Below are positions 1 through 5,883 of a stretch of 6,191 nt of DNA, in pieces. The notes below the pieces were generated by a model. That model saw only the letters and a program-made list of their open reading frames with translations. It had not been told where the DNA came from and searched no databases. Origin of the DNA: a bacterium (GTDB lineage Bacteria > Patescibacteriota > Minisyncoccia > UBA6257 > JAGGUH01); assembly GCA_021158645.1 (NCBI GenBank), contig JAGGUH010000075.1, forward strand, positions 1 to 6,191. Direction: 5' to 3'. The translations under genes were made by a program, and so were the position numbers. Within the stretch, counting starts at the first letter, position 1. Each line of letters opens with the position of its first letter.

Positions 1-435
1 GATACTACTCCACCAACCAGAAGCAGTGGTTCTCCTACAGGAGAACTTCCAGCAGGCACCACTCAGATAACCCTCTCTTTAACCACAAATGAGAATGCCA
101 TCTGCAGATATTCAACTACTCCAAATATTCCATATGCCTCAATGACCAATACCTTCTCAAACACTGGTAAAACTTCTCATTCAACTACTATTACTGGACT
201 TTCAAGTAGTAATACCTACAATTACTACATCAAATGTATTGATACCTCTGGTAATGCCAACACCGATGATTATACAATCTCTTTCTCCGTTGCTTCCCCA
301 GGCGAATTAACTACAGTTGTTAGCAAAATTAAACCTGATTGTACAGGGGAATCTGGACTTTGCTTTACTTCTTTAGCTGCCTGGGAAGAAGCAAGACAAG
401 GGGATATAAATGCCTCAAGTAGAAATTATAATTAA
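1..435 (+). CDS. Surface protein, N-terminal part (Fn3-like domain), 5' partial and ended by a premature TAA
   Basis: The frame is open from the first base, so the true start and any signal peptide lie outside the window. The visible 144 residues begin with DTTPPT, a typical inter-domain linker. A Thr/Ser-rich fibronectin type III-like beta-sandwich follows to about residue 99, with the conserved-looking pieces CRYSTTP, NYYIKCIDTSGNAN and DDYTISFSV. Next come a short linker and CTGESGLCFTSLAAWEEARQGDI (residues 114-136 region), which resembles the entry segment of beta-helix surface proteins. The frame ends at TAA 433-435. The downstream gene at 454-1431 is in the same frame only 18 nt later and supplies the expected continuation (IAECY, then the beta-helix), so the two are best read as one gene split by a nonsense codon. 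Expected location is the cell surface or outside the cell; the ligand is unknown. Confidence 0.75.
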   Translation, partial: DTTPPTRSSGSPTGELPAGTTQITLSLTTNENAICRYSTTPNIPYASMTNTFSNTGKTSHSTTITGLSSSNTYNYYIKCIDTSGNANTDDYTISFSVASPGELTTVVSKIKPDCTGESGLCFTSLAAWEEARQGDINASSRNYN

Positions 436-451
436 ATAGCAGAATGCTATT
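433..451 (+). other. In-frame TAA followed directly by a 7-bp hairpin
   Basis: TAA at 433-435 interrupts the surface-protein frame. The bases AATAGCA (435-441) and TGCTATT (445-451) are perfect reverse complements around a GAA loop, so a short stem begins at the last base of the stop codon. A point mutation such as CAA, AAA or GAA to TAA is the simplest explanation. The hairpin may be chance in AT-rich DNA, or it could affect termination. Confidence 0.6.
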
Positions 452-453
452 CA

Positions 454-1431
454 ATGGTAGATGCTACTCCTGTAGTTATAGATGGATGGAAGACAGATGC
501 CAATCATTATATCAAAATCTATACTCCAGAAACTGCCAGGCATAATGGCACTGTAAGCCAAGGATTTAAAATAAAAGCAAATGCACATTGGATAGATGTT
601 GTAGAAATAAATGATATAGGAAATGATGGTTATATTTATATAGAAGGATTGATTATTGATGTTGGTACTTATGCTGCTACTGGGTTAGCGTTAAATGTGC
701 CTTCAGATAAAAGTTGTAGTGCTTATTTTTCAAAAAACATTATTTACTCTTCTGACCCTAGTAATTCGCACAGTCACGCTAAAGGTATTGTAGTAGGGGA
801 ATCTGGATATTATGGACATCTTTATGCTTGGGACAATCTCATTTACGATATCCAAAATGGAACAGGCATGAAGTTTAATAGTTGGAACCCAGCCCATGCA
901 TATAACAATACAGTTTACAACTGCAATATAGGTATCGATGCTGGTGGTGGTAGTTCGAATGACCTACTTAAAAATAATCTTTGTAATGGAAATAATACTG
1001 ATTATAGAGGCACTTTTAGTAGTAATAGCGTTAACAATATTTCTGAGGATGATACATCACCTAATGCAGATTACCGCAATAAAGCAGTTAGTTTTATTGA
1101 TAAAGCCAATGATGATTTTCATCTTGCTCCTAATGATATTTGTGCAAAGGATTCAGGAATAGATTTATCCCCTGACCCAGATTTATCTTTTACTGATGAT
1201 ATAGATGGCGATACCCGTAGCGGCACTTGGGATATTGGAGCAGATGAGAGAGGTGAAAGTACTTTCTTAGTGGGAGATCTTAACCAAGACAATAAAGTTG
1301 ACTCCAAAGATTTTCAAATTCTTATCCAAAAATTCAGACAAACTCAAGATATTAAAAACGAAGATTTAAACTCTGATGGCATCGTTGATGCCAAAGATGT
1401 TGGAATACTGATGCATTATTGGACTAATTAA
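454..1431 (+). CDS. Surface protein, C-terminal part: beta-helix region plus dockerin-like domain (likely broken gene with 1-435)
   Basis: 325 residues from ATG 454, but this start is doubtful: there is no ribosome binding site, and the same frame runs back through codons 436-453 to the TAA at 433. About residues 8-215 look like a right-handed parallel beta-helix: many short Asn/Gly-rich strands with motifs such as YIKIYTP, YIYIEGLIIDVG, SKNIIYSS and YNNTVYNCNIGID. Then comes DIDGDTRSGTWDIGADE (about residues 249-265), a signature closing segment of choice-of-anchor Q type proteins. Residues 273-325 form a dockerin type I-like pair of calcium loops: D275-N277-D279-D286 and D304-N306-D308-D315, each followed by a short helix. 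Dockerins bind cohesins or act as calcium-stabilised C-terminal modules; no cohesin is visible here. A secreted or cell-wall role is inferred; no catalytic residues can be assigned. If 454 is not used as a start, this half is untranslated. Confidence 0.75.
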   Translation: MVDATPVVIDGWKTDANHYIKIYTPETARHNGTVSQGFKIKANAHWIDVVEINDIGNDGYIYIEGLIIDVGTYAATGLALNVPSDKSCSAYFSKNIIYSSDPSNSHSHAKGIVVGESGYYGHLYAWDNLIYDIQNGTGMKFNSWNPAHAYNNTVYNCNIGIDAGGGSSNDLLKNNLCNGNNTDYRGTFSSNSVNNISEDDTSPNADYRNKAVSFIDKANDDFHLAPNDICAKDSGIDLSPDPDLSFTDDIDGDTRSGTWDIGADERGESTFLVGDLNQDNKVDSKDFQILIQKFRQTQDIKNEDLNSDGIVDAKDVGILMHYWTN

Positions 1432-1450
1432 AATTGTTTATTTAAATAAA

Positions 1451-1600
1451 ATTATTTATTAACGAGTTCACGAGCTAACGAGTTGAATATTGAAATTTCA
1501 AATCTCAAAAGTCAAAATTTTTTCAACCTAAAAAGTCAAATCTGAATTTTAAAATCCGAAATCCGAAATTCGAGATTCGAAGCAATAAGTAAAATTCAAA
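1451..1600 (+). repeat. Long direct repeat, copy 1 (upstream of the toxin gene)
   Basis: Aligns without gaps to 2331-2480 (offset 880): 140 of 150 bases match, with an uninterrupted identical block at 1477-1562. Nine of the ten differences are transitions. Inside are three ACGAG units 8 nt apart (1462, 1470, 1478), a perfect palindrome TTGAAATTTCAA (1490-1501), heptamers CAAATCT-CAAAAGT-CAAAATT (1499-1519), and heptamers AAATCCG-AAATCCG-AAATTCG-AGATTCG (1552-1579). It ends 12 nt before the toxin start, so it may carry the promoter of the toxin-antitoxin pair. I see no convincing -35/-10 pair at usable spacing. There is no ORF and no transposase. Confidence 0.9.
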
Positions 1601-1612
1601 GAATTATAAATA

Positions 1613-2035
1613 ATGAAAATTTATTTAGACAATAGTGTTTTAAATCGTCCTTTTGATGATCAATCAATTCCAAAGATTCGTTTAGAGACAATTGCTTTAT
1701 TTTACATTCTTGAGTTGATAGAGAAAAAGAAAGTAAAATTAGTGAATTCTTCTATTATTGAGTATGAAAATAGTAAGAATCCATTTATAGAAAGAAAACT
1801 TTGGATTGAAAAAATTCTTTTAAAGGACACAATTTATCAAAAGATTACACCTGAAATCAAAAAATTAGCAAAAGAAATTGAAAAGCAAAGAATTTCTCCT
1901 TTAGATAGTTTGCATTTATCTTCAGCGATAGCAAGTAAGGTTGATTATTTTATCACTTGTGATTATACTCTTGTAAAAAGATACAAAAATAAATTACAAG
2001 TAATAAATCCAATAGATTTCATTCAGATTTTTTAA
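1613..2035 (+). CDS. PIN-domain ribonuclease, VapC-like type II toxin
   Basis: 140 residues, normal size for a single PIN domain. It opens with MKIYLDNSVLNRPFDD, where D6 is the first metal-binding acid. Other expected acidic positions are E50 (or E52) in SSIIEYENSKNPF, D98 in ISPLDSLHLSSA, and D117 in DYFITCDYTLVKR; the chain closes with VINPIDFI. These acids would coordinate Mg2+ for RNA cleavage, so the predicted role is an endoribonuclease toxin in the cytoplasm. The exact RNA target cannot be read from sequence. ATG 1613 is chosen because the PIN domain begins at residue 1; no Shine-Dalgarno motif precedes it. A small gene follows after 6 nt and is the likely antitoxin. The pair is bracketed by direct repeats. 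The active-site acids appear intact, so the toxin is probably functional. Confidence 0.88.
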   Translation: MKIYLDNSVLNRPFDDQSIPKIRLETIALFYILELIEKKKVKLVNSSIIEYENSKNPFIERKLWIEKILLKDTIYQKITPEIKKLAKEIEKQRISPLDSLHLSSAIASKVDYFITCDYTLVKRYKNKLQVINPIDFIQIF

Positions 2036-2041
2036 ATCAAT

Positions 2042-2254
2042 ATGAAAACTACTTTTACACCTCAACCAATTTTATATGAGAAAGCAATTGAAGCATTAAT
2101 TGAGAAATTAGGTATTTCCAAAGCCACAGAATTTTGGGTCTCTTTAGGTTATGGAAGAAAAGATTATACTCAGTTAAGAAAAAAACTTTTTAAAGGTAAA
2201 ACCATTGATGCTTTATGTAAAGAAGTTCAACGAATGGAAAAACGCGAGAAATAA
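2042..2254 (+). CDS. Putative antitoxin partner of the PIN toxin
   Basis: A 70-residue, highly charged protein with no membrane segment. The stretch KAIEALIEKLGISKATEFW followed by GYGRKDYTQLRKKLF resembles small proteins commonly encoded beside this type of PIN gene, which show a helix ending in LG, then a hydrophobic helix, then a GxGDYT-like turn; here the turn is GYGRKDYT. The C-terminal tail (ALCKEVQRMEKREK) is helical and basic-acidic, plausibly the part that wraps the toxin. It starts 6 nt after the toxin stop, so the two are surely cotranscribed and possibly translationally coupled; no Shine-Dalgarno motif is visible. Order is toxin first, the reverse of the usual vapBC layout. The antitoxin call rests on recalled family resemblance and context; a DNA-binding role is not shown by any clear motif. 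Confidence 0.7.
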   Translation: MKTTFTPQPILYEKAIEALIEKLGISKATEFWVSLGYGRKDYTQLRKKLFKGKTIDALCKEVQRMEKREK

Positions 2255-2330
2255 ATCTTGAAACGAGAAAGTAGAAATACAGAGATACAATAGATATTTA
2301 TAGAATACTTATAGAAATTTGTTGAAATTT

Positions 2331-2480
2331 ATTGTTTATTAATGAGTTCACGATCCAACGAGTTGAATATTGAAATTTCAAATCTCAAAAGTCAAAATTT
2401 TTTCAACCTAAAAAGTCAAATCTGAATTTTAAAATCCGAAATTCGAGATTCGGAATTCAAAACAATAAGTAAAATTCAAA
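2331..2480 (+). repeat. Long direct repeat, copy 2 (downstream of the antitoxin gene)
   Basis: Second copy of the element at 1451-1600, same orientation, same length. The heptamer tail differs in content but not in length: AAATCCG-AAATTCG-AGATTCG-GAATTCA here against AAATCCG-AAATCCG-AAATTCG-AGATTCG in copy 1, as if one unit was lost and another gained. Both copies end in CAATAAGTAAAATTCAAA. Together the copies enclose the toxin-antitoxin pair in an 880-bp repeat-to-repeat unit. Confidence 0.9.
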
Positions 2481-2501
2481 ATTTAAAACAAACTTAAATA
2501 A

Positions 2502-2529
2502 TTTTCAATTTTTAATTCTCAATTTTCAA
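2502..2529 (+). repeat. Four tandem heptamers, TTTTCAA type
   Basis: TTTTCAA, TTTTTAA, TTCTCAA and TTTTCAA follow one another exactly every 7 nt. Different composition from the AAATCCG family, same period. Confidence 0.75.
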
Positions 2530-2565
2530 TCAATATCAAGTTTTCAATATCAAATTGAAAATTGA
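2519..2565 (+). repeat. AT-rich inverted repeat, two alternative hairpins
   Basis: TCAATTTTCAAT (2519-2530) and ATTGAAAATTGA (2554-2565) are perfect 12-bp reverse complements with a 23-nt loop. A competing 8-bp stem uses TTTTCAAT (2541-2548) and ATTGAAAA (2554-2561) with a 5-nt loop. The stems lack GC and have no U-tail, so this is not a good terminator; it lies upstream of the valS promoter. Confidence 0.6.
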
Positions 2566-2636
2566 ATTTGATCTAATTTACAAATTAACTCATTAATTAA
2601 AAGAAATAGAATAGCAACTTTCTATAAGTTTTTTAT

Positions 2637-2664
2637 TTGAAAAAAACCATTTTTTTTGTAGAAT
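2637..2664 (+). promoter_or_regulatory. Sigma70-type promoter for valS, near-leaderless
   Basis: TTGAAA (2637-2642) and TAGAAT (2659-2664) are separated by 16 nt; each hexamer is one base from consensus. Only 9 nt lie between the -10 box and the valS ATG at 2674, so transcription should begin at or a few bases before the start codon. No Shine-Dalgarno motif fits in that space. Confidence 0.65.
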
Positions 2665-2673
2665 TAAAAAATT

Positions 2674-4956
2674 ATGAAAGTGCCGAAAGTTTTTTTGAAA
2701 CCATATAATTCAAAGTTAGTTGAGGAAAGAATCTATCAACTTTGGGAAAAAAGTGGCTATTTTTCTCCTGATAAAATCAGATCAAAAAAGAAATTTTTAA
2801 TTTTTTTGCCTCCGCCAAATGTTACCGGTTCGCTTCATTTAGGTCATGCTTTAAATGCCTGTATCTCTGATATTTTAATAAGGTTTAAAAGAATGAAAGG
2901 GTTTAAAACATTGTGGCTTCCTGGAACTGACCATGCTGGTATTGCTACTCAAAATGTGGTTGAAAAAAAATTAAAAAAAGAAGGAAAAACAAGATTTGAT
3001 TTGGGAAAAGAGAATTTTTTAAAAAGAGTATGGGAATGGAAAGAAAAATATGGAAATGTGATTTTAGAACAACTTAAAAAAATAGGAGCAAGTTGTGATT
3101 GGAAAAGAACTCGCTTTACGATGGATAAAAATTATAGTTTAGCCGTAAAAGAAGTTTTTAGATATTTGTGGAATAGAGGTTGGGTTTATCGAGGTAAAAG
3201 AATTGTTAATTGGTGTCCAAGATGTCAAACTTCTTTGTCAGATTTAGAATTAGAATACCAAGAAGAAAAAAGTTGTCTTTACTATATTAGATATCCTATT
3301 AAGAAAAAGTCGGATTCTAAAAGCCAACTGCTAACTGATAAAGACCAAACACCAAAATATCTTGTTGTGGCTACTACTAGGCCAGAAACTATGTTTGGTG
3401 ATTTAGCCGTAGCGGTAAATCAAAAAGATAAAAGATATCGAAACTTAATTGGAGAAAAAGTGATTTTACCGATTGTAAAAAGAGAAATTCCAATTATTGC
3501 TGATAAACGAGTTGAAATTGAATTTGGAACCGGTGCTGTAAAAATTACTCCGGCTCATGACCCTTTAGATTACGAAATTTATTTAGATTTAGTTTCTAAA
3601 AAGAAATCAAAGGAGTTTCAAAATTTATTTTTAGAAATTCCAAGAATCATTGATGATTCGGCAAGAATTTGTGAGCCGGCTCCAAAAAAATATCAAGGTT
3701 TAAAAGTAAAAGAAGTTAGAGAAAGAGTAGTTGAAGATTTAAAAAAACAAGGTTTAATTGAAAAAATTGAACCCTATCTTCATAAAGTTCCACTTTGCTA
3801 TCGATGCCATTCAAAAATTGAACCACTTTTAAAAGAGCAATGGTTTTTGAAAATGGAGGAATTAAAAAAGGTTGCTGTTGAAGCAGTAAAGTCGGGCAAA
3901 ATTAAATTTGTGCCTAAACGATGGGAGAGAATTTATTTTAATTGGCTAAAAAATGTTAAAGATTGGTGCCTCTCAAGACAAATTTGGTGGGGGCATCAAT
4001 TACCAATTTGGGAATGCGCTACTAATGGAAGTGAGAAGTGGGAAGTGGGAGGTGAGAAAGGTGGAAAAAGAGAGATGAGAGTTGAGAAGAAATATTTTTT
4101 TTCTTTGGAGAAGCCAAAGAAATGCCCTATTTGTGGAAAATGTCAGCCAAAGCAAGTCGAGGATGTTTTTGATACTTGGTTTTCTTCATCTCTTTGGATC
4201 TTTGGAACTTTGAATTGGCCTAAAACTAAAAAAGAAATTAATTTTTGGCTTCCATCAGATGTTCTTTGTACTGCTAAAGACATTATCAATCTTTGGGTGG
4301 CGAGAATGATTTTTATGACTATTGAAATTTGTCATAAAATTCCTTTTAGAGATGTTTTGATTCATCCAACAATTTTGACTAAAGAAGGAAAAAGAATGTC
4401 AAAATCTTTAGGCACTGGCATTGATCCAATGGATTTAATTAAGGATTATGGAGCCGATGCTTTGCGTTTTGGGATTATTTGGCAATATCAGGAAAACCAA
4501 GATCTTCGTTGGTCAAATGATGCTGTAATTGCTGGTCAAAAATTTATTAACAAAATTTGGAATGCTTCAAGGTTTGTTTTTTTCCAATTTGACAAAAAAA
4601 TTTCTTTAAATTTTAAAAAAAAATCTTTATCTAAATGCGATAAAAAAATTTTAAAAGAACTTAAGAAGACAAAAGAAAGAATTGAAGTTTTAATTGAATC
4701 CTATAAACTTGGCAAGGCATTAAGAGTTTTTTATCAGTTTTTCTGGAATAAATTTTGTGATGTTTATATTGAAGAATATAAAAAATTAGATTTAAAACAG
4801 AAAGAAAAAAGCAAAATTGTGCTTGGATATGTTTTGTTTGAATCTTTGAAAATTGCTCATCCTTTTTTGCCATTTGCAAGCGAAGAAATTTATCAACATT
4901 TCAAAAAATTTTTAAAAAAGCCGAAATCAAAATTACTTTTAATTGAAAGATGGTAA
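2674..4956 (+). CDS. valS: Valine--tRNA ligase, lacking the usual C-terminal region
   Basis: A class I synthetase that charges tRNA-Val with valine and edits threonine mischarging. 760 residues. Visible in order: start region KPYNSKLVEERIYQLWEKSGYF; PPPNVTGSLHLGHAL with HIGH-type HLGH at 55-58; GTDHAGIATQ at 84-93; CPRC at 181-184; CP1 editing domain with TTRPET at 234-239 and FGTGAVKITPAHDP at 284-297; CYRC at 375-378 with EQWFLKM; DWCLSRQIWWGHQLP; CPIC at 484-487; DVFDTWFSSSLW; RMSKS at 574-578 (KMSKS loop, K to R at first position); anticodon-binding helices from about 630. It stops at LLLIERW, where bacterial ValRS (roughly 860-950 residues) continues into an alpha/beta domain and coiled-coil arm, so that region is absent. 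Two non-conserved insertions are coded by heptamer-like DNA: about residues 211-228 and 450-471. The glycosyltransferase gene starts 6 nt downstream. Confidence 0.95.
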   Translation: MKVPKVFLKPYNSKLVEERIYQLWEKSGYFSPDKIRSKKKFLIFLPPPNVTGSLHLGHALNACISDILIRFKRMKGFKTLWLPGTDHAGIATQNVVEKKLKKEGKTRFDLGKENFLKRVWEWKEKYGNVILEQLKKIGASCDWKRTRFTMDKNYSLAVKEVFRYLWNRGWVYRGKRIVNWCPRCQTSLSDLELEYQEEKSCLYYIRYPIKKKSDSKSQLLTDKDQTPKYLVVATTRPETMFGDLAVAVNQKDKRYRNLIGEKVILPIVKREIPIIADKRVEIEFGTGAVKITPAHDPLDYEIYLDLVSKKKSKEFQNLFLEIPRIIDDSARICEPAPKKYQGLKVKEVRERVVEDLKKQGLIEKIEPYLHKVPLCYRCHSKIEPLLKEQWFLKMEELKKVAVEAVKSGKIKFVPKRWERIYFNWLKNVKDWCLSRQIWWGHQLPIWECATNGSEKWEVGGEKGGKREMRVEKKYFFSLEKPKKCPICGKCQPKQVEDVFDTWFSSSLWIFGTLNWPKTKKEINFWLPSDVLCTAKDIINLWVARMIFMTIEICHKIPFRDVLIHPTILTKEGKRMSKSLGTGIDPMDLIKDYGADALRFGIIWQYQENQDLRWSNDAVIAGQKFINKIWNASRFVFFQFDKKISLNFKKKSLSKCDKKILKELKKTKERIEVLIESYKLGKALRVFYQFFWNKFCDVYIEEYKKLDLKQKEKSKIVLGYVLFESLKIAHPFLPFASEEIYQHFKKFLKKPKSKLLLIERW
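4031..4058 (+). repeat. Tandem heptamers GTGRGAR inside valS
   Basis: GTGAGAA, GTGGGAA, GTGGGAG and GTGAGAA follow at exactly 7-nt spacing, with looser related units continuing to about 4088 (GTGGAAA, ATGAGA, GTTGAGAA). They encode the Gly/Glu/Lys-rich stretch at about residues 453-471 of ValRS, between the WWGHQLPIWEC segment and the CPIC knuckle. Because 7 is not a multiple of 3, each unit is read in a different frame. Confidence 0.75.
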
Positions 4957-4962
4957 ATTTTT

Positions 4963-5700
4963 ATGAAAAAGCCATTTTTATCAGTTATTATTCCTGCCTA
5001 TAATGAAGCAAAAAGATTGCCTTTAACTTTAATTGACATTGATAAATGGATTGAAAAACAGGATTTTTTAGTTGAAGTAATTGTGGTCAATGATGGTTCA
5101 AAAGATAACACTGCTGAAATTGTAAAAAAATTTGCTCAAATTTTTCCTTATTTGAAACTGATTGATAACTATAAAAATCAGGGCAAAGGAGCCGTGGTAA
5201 GACAGGGAATGATTTTGTCTCAAGGAAATTGGCGGCTTTTTATGGATGCTGATAATTCTACCACTATTTCTCATTTTGAAAAAATGTTGCCCTATATTAG
5301 AAAAGGTTATGATGTTATTATTGGTTCTCGAGATTCAAAAGATGTAAAAGGTGCTTGTCAGGCAGTTCCTCAGCCACTTTGGAAAAGATTTTTAGGGAAC
5401 ATTGGAAATATTTTAATCCAGATAATGGCAGTGCCTGGAATTTGGGATACTCAATGTGGTTTTAAATGTTTTTCTGAGAGAGCAGCAAGGGAAATTTTTT
5501 CTCGGACCAAAATTAATGGCTGGGCTTTTGATATTGAAGTTTTATCTTTGGCAAAAAAATTAGGATATAAAATTGCTATTATTCCGGTTTATTGGAAAAA
5601 CGATCCTCTTTCCCATGTAAAACTAAAATCATATTTTAAGGTATTATTGGGATTAATAAAAATAAGAATTAATTTATGGAAAAATGTTTATCAAATTTGA
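4963..5700 (+). CDS. Family 2 glycosyltransferase, DPM1/ALG5-like (polyprenyl-phosphate sugar transferase)
   Basis: A 245-residue single GT-A domain, the usual length for the family. Features in order: SVIIPAYNEAKRLP at 7-20; VNDGSKDNT at 42-50; NQGKGAVVRQGM at 72-83; the metal- and nucleotide-binding DxD in MDADNST (D95 and D97); IIGSRD at 119-124; WDTQCGFKCF at 161-170; NGWAFDIEVL at 185-194; PVYWKND near 208. These match dolichyl/undecaprenyl-phosphate mannosyl- or glucosyltransferases, which load a sugar from a nucleotide donor onto a lipid carrier at the cytoplasmic membrane face. No C-terminal transmembrane pair is present, so this is the soluble or peripheral form. Donor and lipid cannot be decided from sequence. 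ATG 4963 follows valS by 6 nt, indicating shared transcription; no Shine-Dalgarno motif is seen. A role in cell-surface glycosylation is inferred. It ends with TGA. Confidence 0.9.
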   Translation: MKKPFLSVIIPAYNEAKRLPLTLIDIDKWIEKQDFLVEVIVVNDGSKDNTAEIVKKFAQIFPYLKLIDNYKNQGKGAVVRQGMILSQGNWRLFMDADNSTTISHFEKMLPYIRKGYDVIIGSRDSKDVKGACQAVPQPLWKRFLGNIGNILIQIMAVPGIWDTQCGFKCFSERAAREIFSRTKINGWAFDIEVLSLAKKLGYKIAIIPVYWKNDPLSHVKLKSYFKVLLGLIKIRINLWKNVYQI

Positions 5701-5726
5701 TTAAATAAATAATTTTAATACAAGTT

Positions 5727-5799
5727 GCCCCGGTAGCTCAATTGGCAGAGCAGTGGCCTCTTAAGCCATTGGTTGGGGGTTCGAATCCCTCCCGGGGCA
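5727..5799 (+). tRNA. tRNA-Lys, anticodon CUU
   Basis: Full cloverleaf: acceptor GCCCCGG (5727-5733) pairs perfectly with CCGGGGC (5792-5798); D stem GCTC/GAGC (5736-5739, 5748-5751) with GG in the loop; anticodon stem GTGGC/GCCAT (5753-5757, 5765-5769, one G-U pair); loop CTCTTAA with U33 and anticodon CTT at 5760-5762, reading AAG codons; T stem GGGGG/CCCTC with loop TTCGAAT; discriminator A at 5799. CCA is not encoded, so a CCA-adding enzyme is needed. It lies 26 nt after the glycosyltransferase stop; it could be processed from that transcript or use an unseen promoter. Confidence 0.96.
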
Positions 5800-5830
5800 G
5801 ATAAAAAGAAGAGAGAAGAGAATTTAGATA

Positions 5831-5880
5831 AATTTTCCCAGCGTAACCCCAACTTTTGCACCCCGTATAGTGGGAAAATT
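5831..5880. repeat. 10-bp perfect inverted repeat with a 30-nt C-rich core
   Basis: AATTTTCCCA (5831-5840) and TGGGAAAATT (5871-5880) are exact reverse complements. The 30-nt core contains two ACCCC runs (AACCCC and GCACCCC) and is far richer in C/G than the flanks. No T-run follows the right arm, so it is not a standard intrinsic terminator for the tRNA. It could be a small structured RNA, a protein-binding site or the remnant of a mobile element. Confidence 0.7.
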
Positions 5881-5883
5881 ACA

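Larger units (their letters stand above)
2255..2673 (+). other. Gene-free 419-bp spacer made of repeats plus the valS promoter
   Basis: From left to right it holds an AT-rich lead-in (2255-2330), the second copy of the long direct repeat (2331-2480), tandem TTTTCAA-type heptamers (2502-2529), AT-rich inverted repeats (2519-2565), and a promoter at 2637-2664. I find no credible coding frame on either strand and no RNA gene. Confidence 0.75.

Noticed and set aside
938..1162. Overlapping open frame on the + strand, 74 codons
   Set aside because: Lies wholly inside the beta-helix gene in another frame; the product is an Ile/Leu-rich low-complexity string without family features.
1119..1307. Minus-strand open frame, 62 codons
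   Set aside because: Antisense to the dockerin-containing gene; no recognisable domain and no supporting start signal.
1437..1450. Terminator after the surface-protein gene (TTTATTTAAATAAA palindrome)
   Set aside because: Perfect palindrome but with no loop and no GC pairs; such a stem would not be stable enough for intrinsic termination.
1605..1610. TATAAA as the -10 box of the toxin promoter
   Set aside because: Only 2 nt before the ATG, which would place the transcription start inside the gene, and no -35 match lies at proper distance.
1451..2480. CRISPR array
   Set aside because: Only two long repeat copies separated by two genes; no short regularly spaced repeats with unique spacers and no cas genes.
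4661..4879. Minus-strand open frame, 72 codons
   Set aside because: Antisense shadow of the valS anticodon-binding region.
5698..5712. Alternative genetic code with UGA as glycine (glycosyltransferase would extend to TAA at 5712)
   Set aside because: No gene in the window has an internal in-frame TGA, and the glycosyltransferase already has full family length at 5700.
5727..5799. tRNA gene as integration site of a mobile element
   Set aside because: No integrase and no repeat of the tRNA 3' end anywhere in the window.
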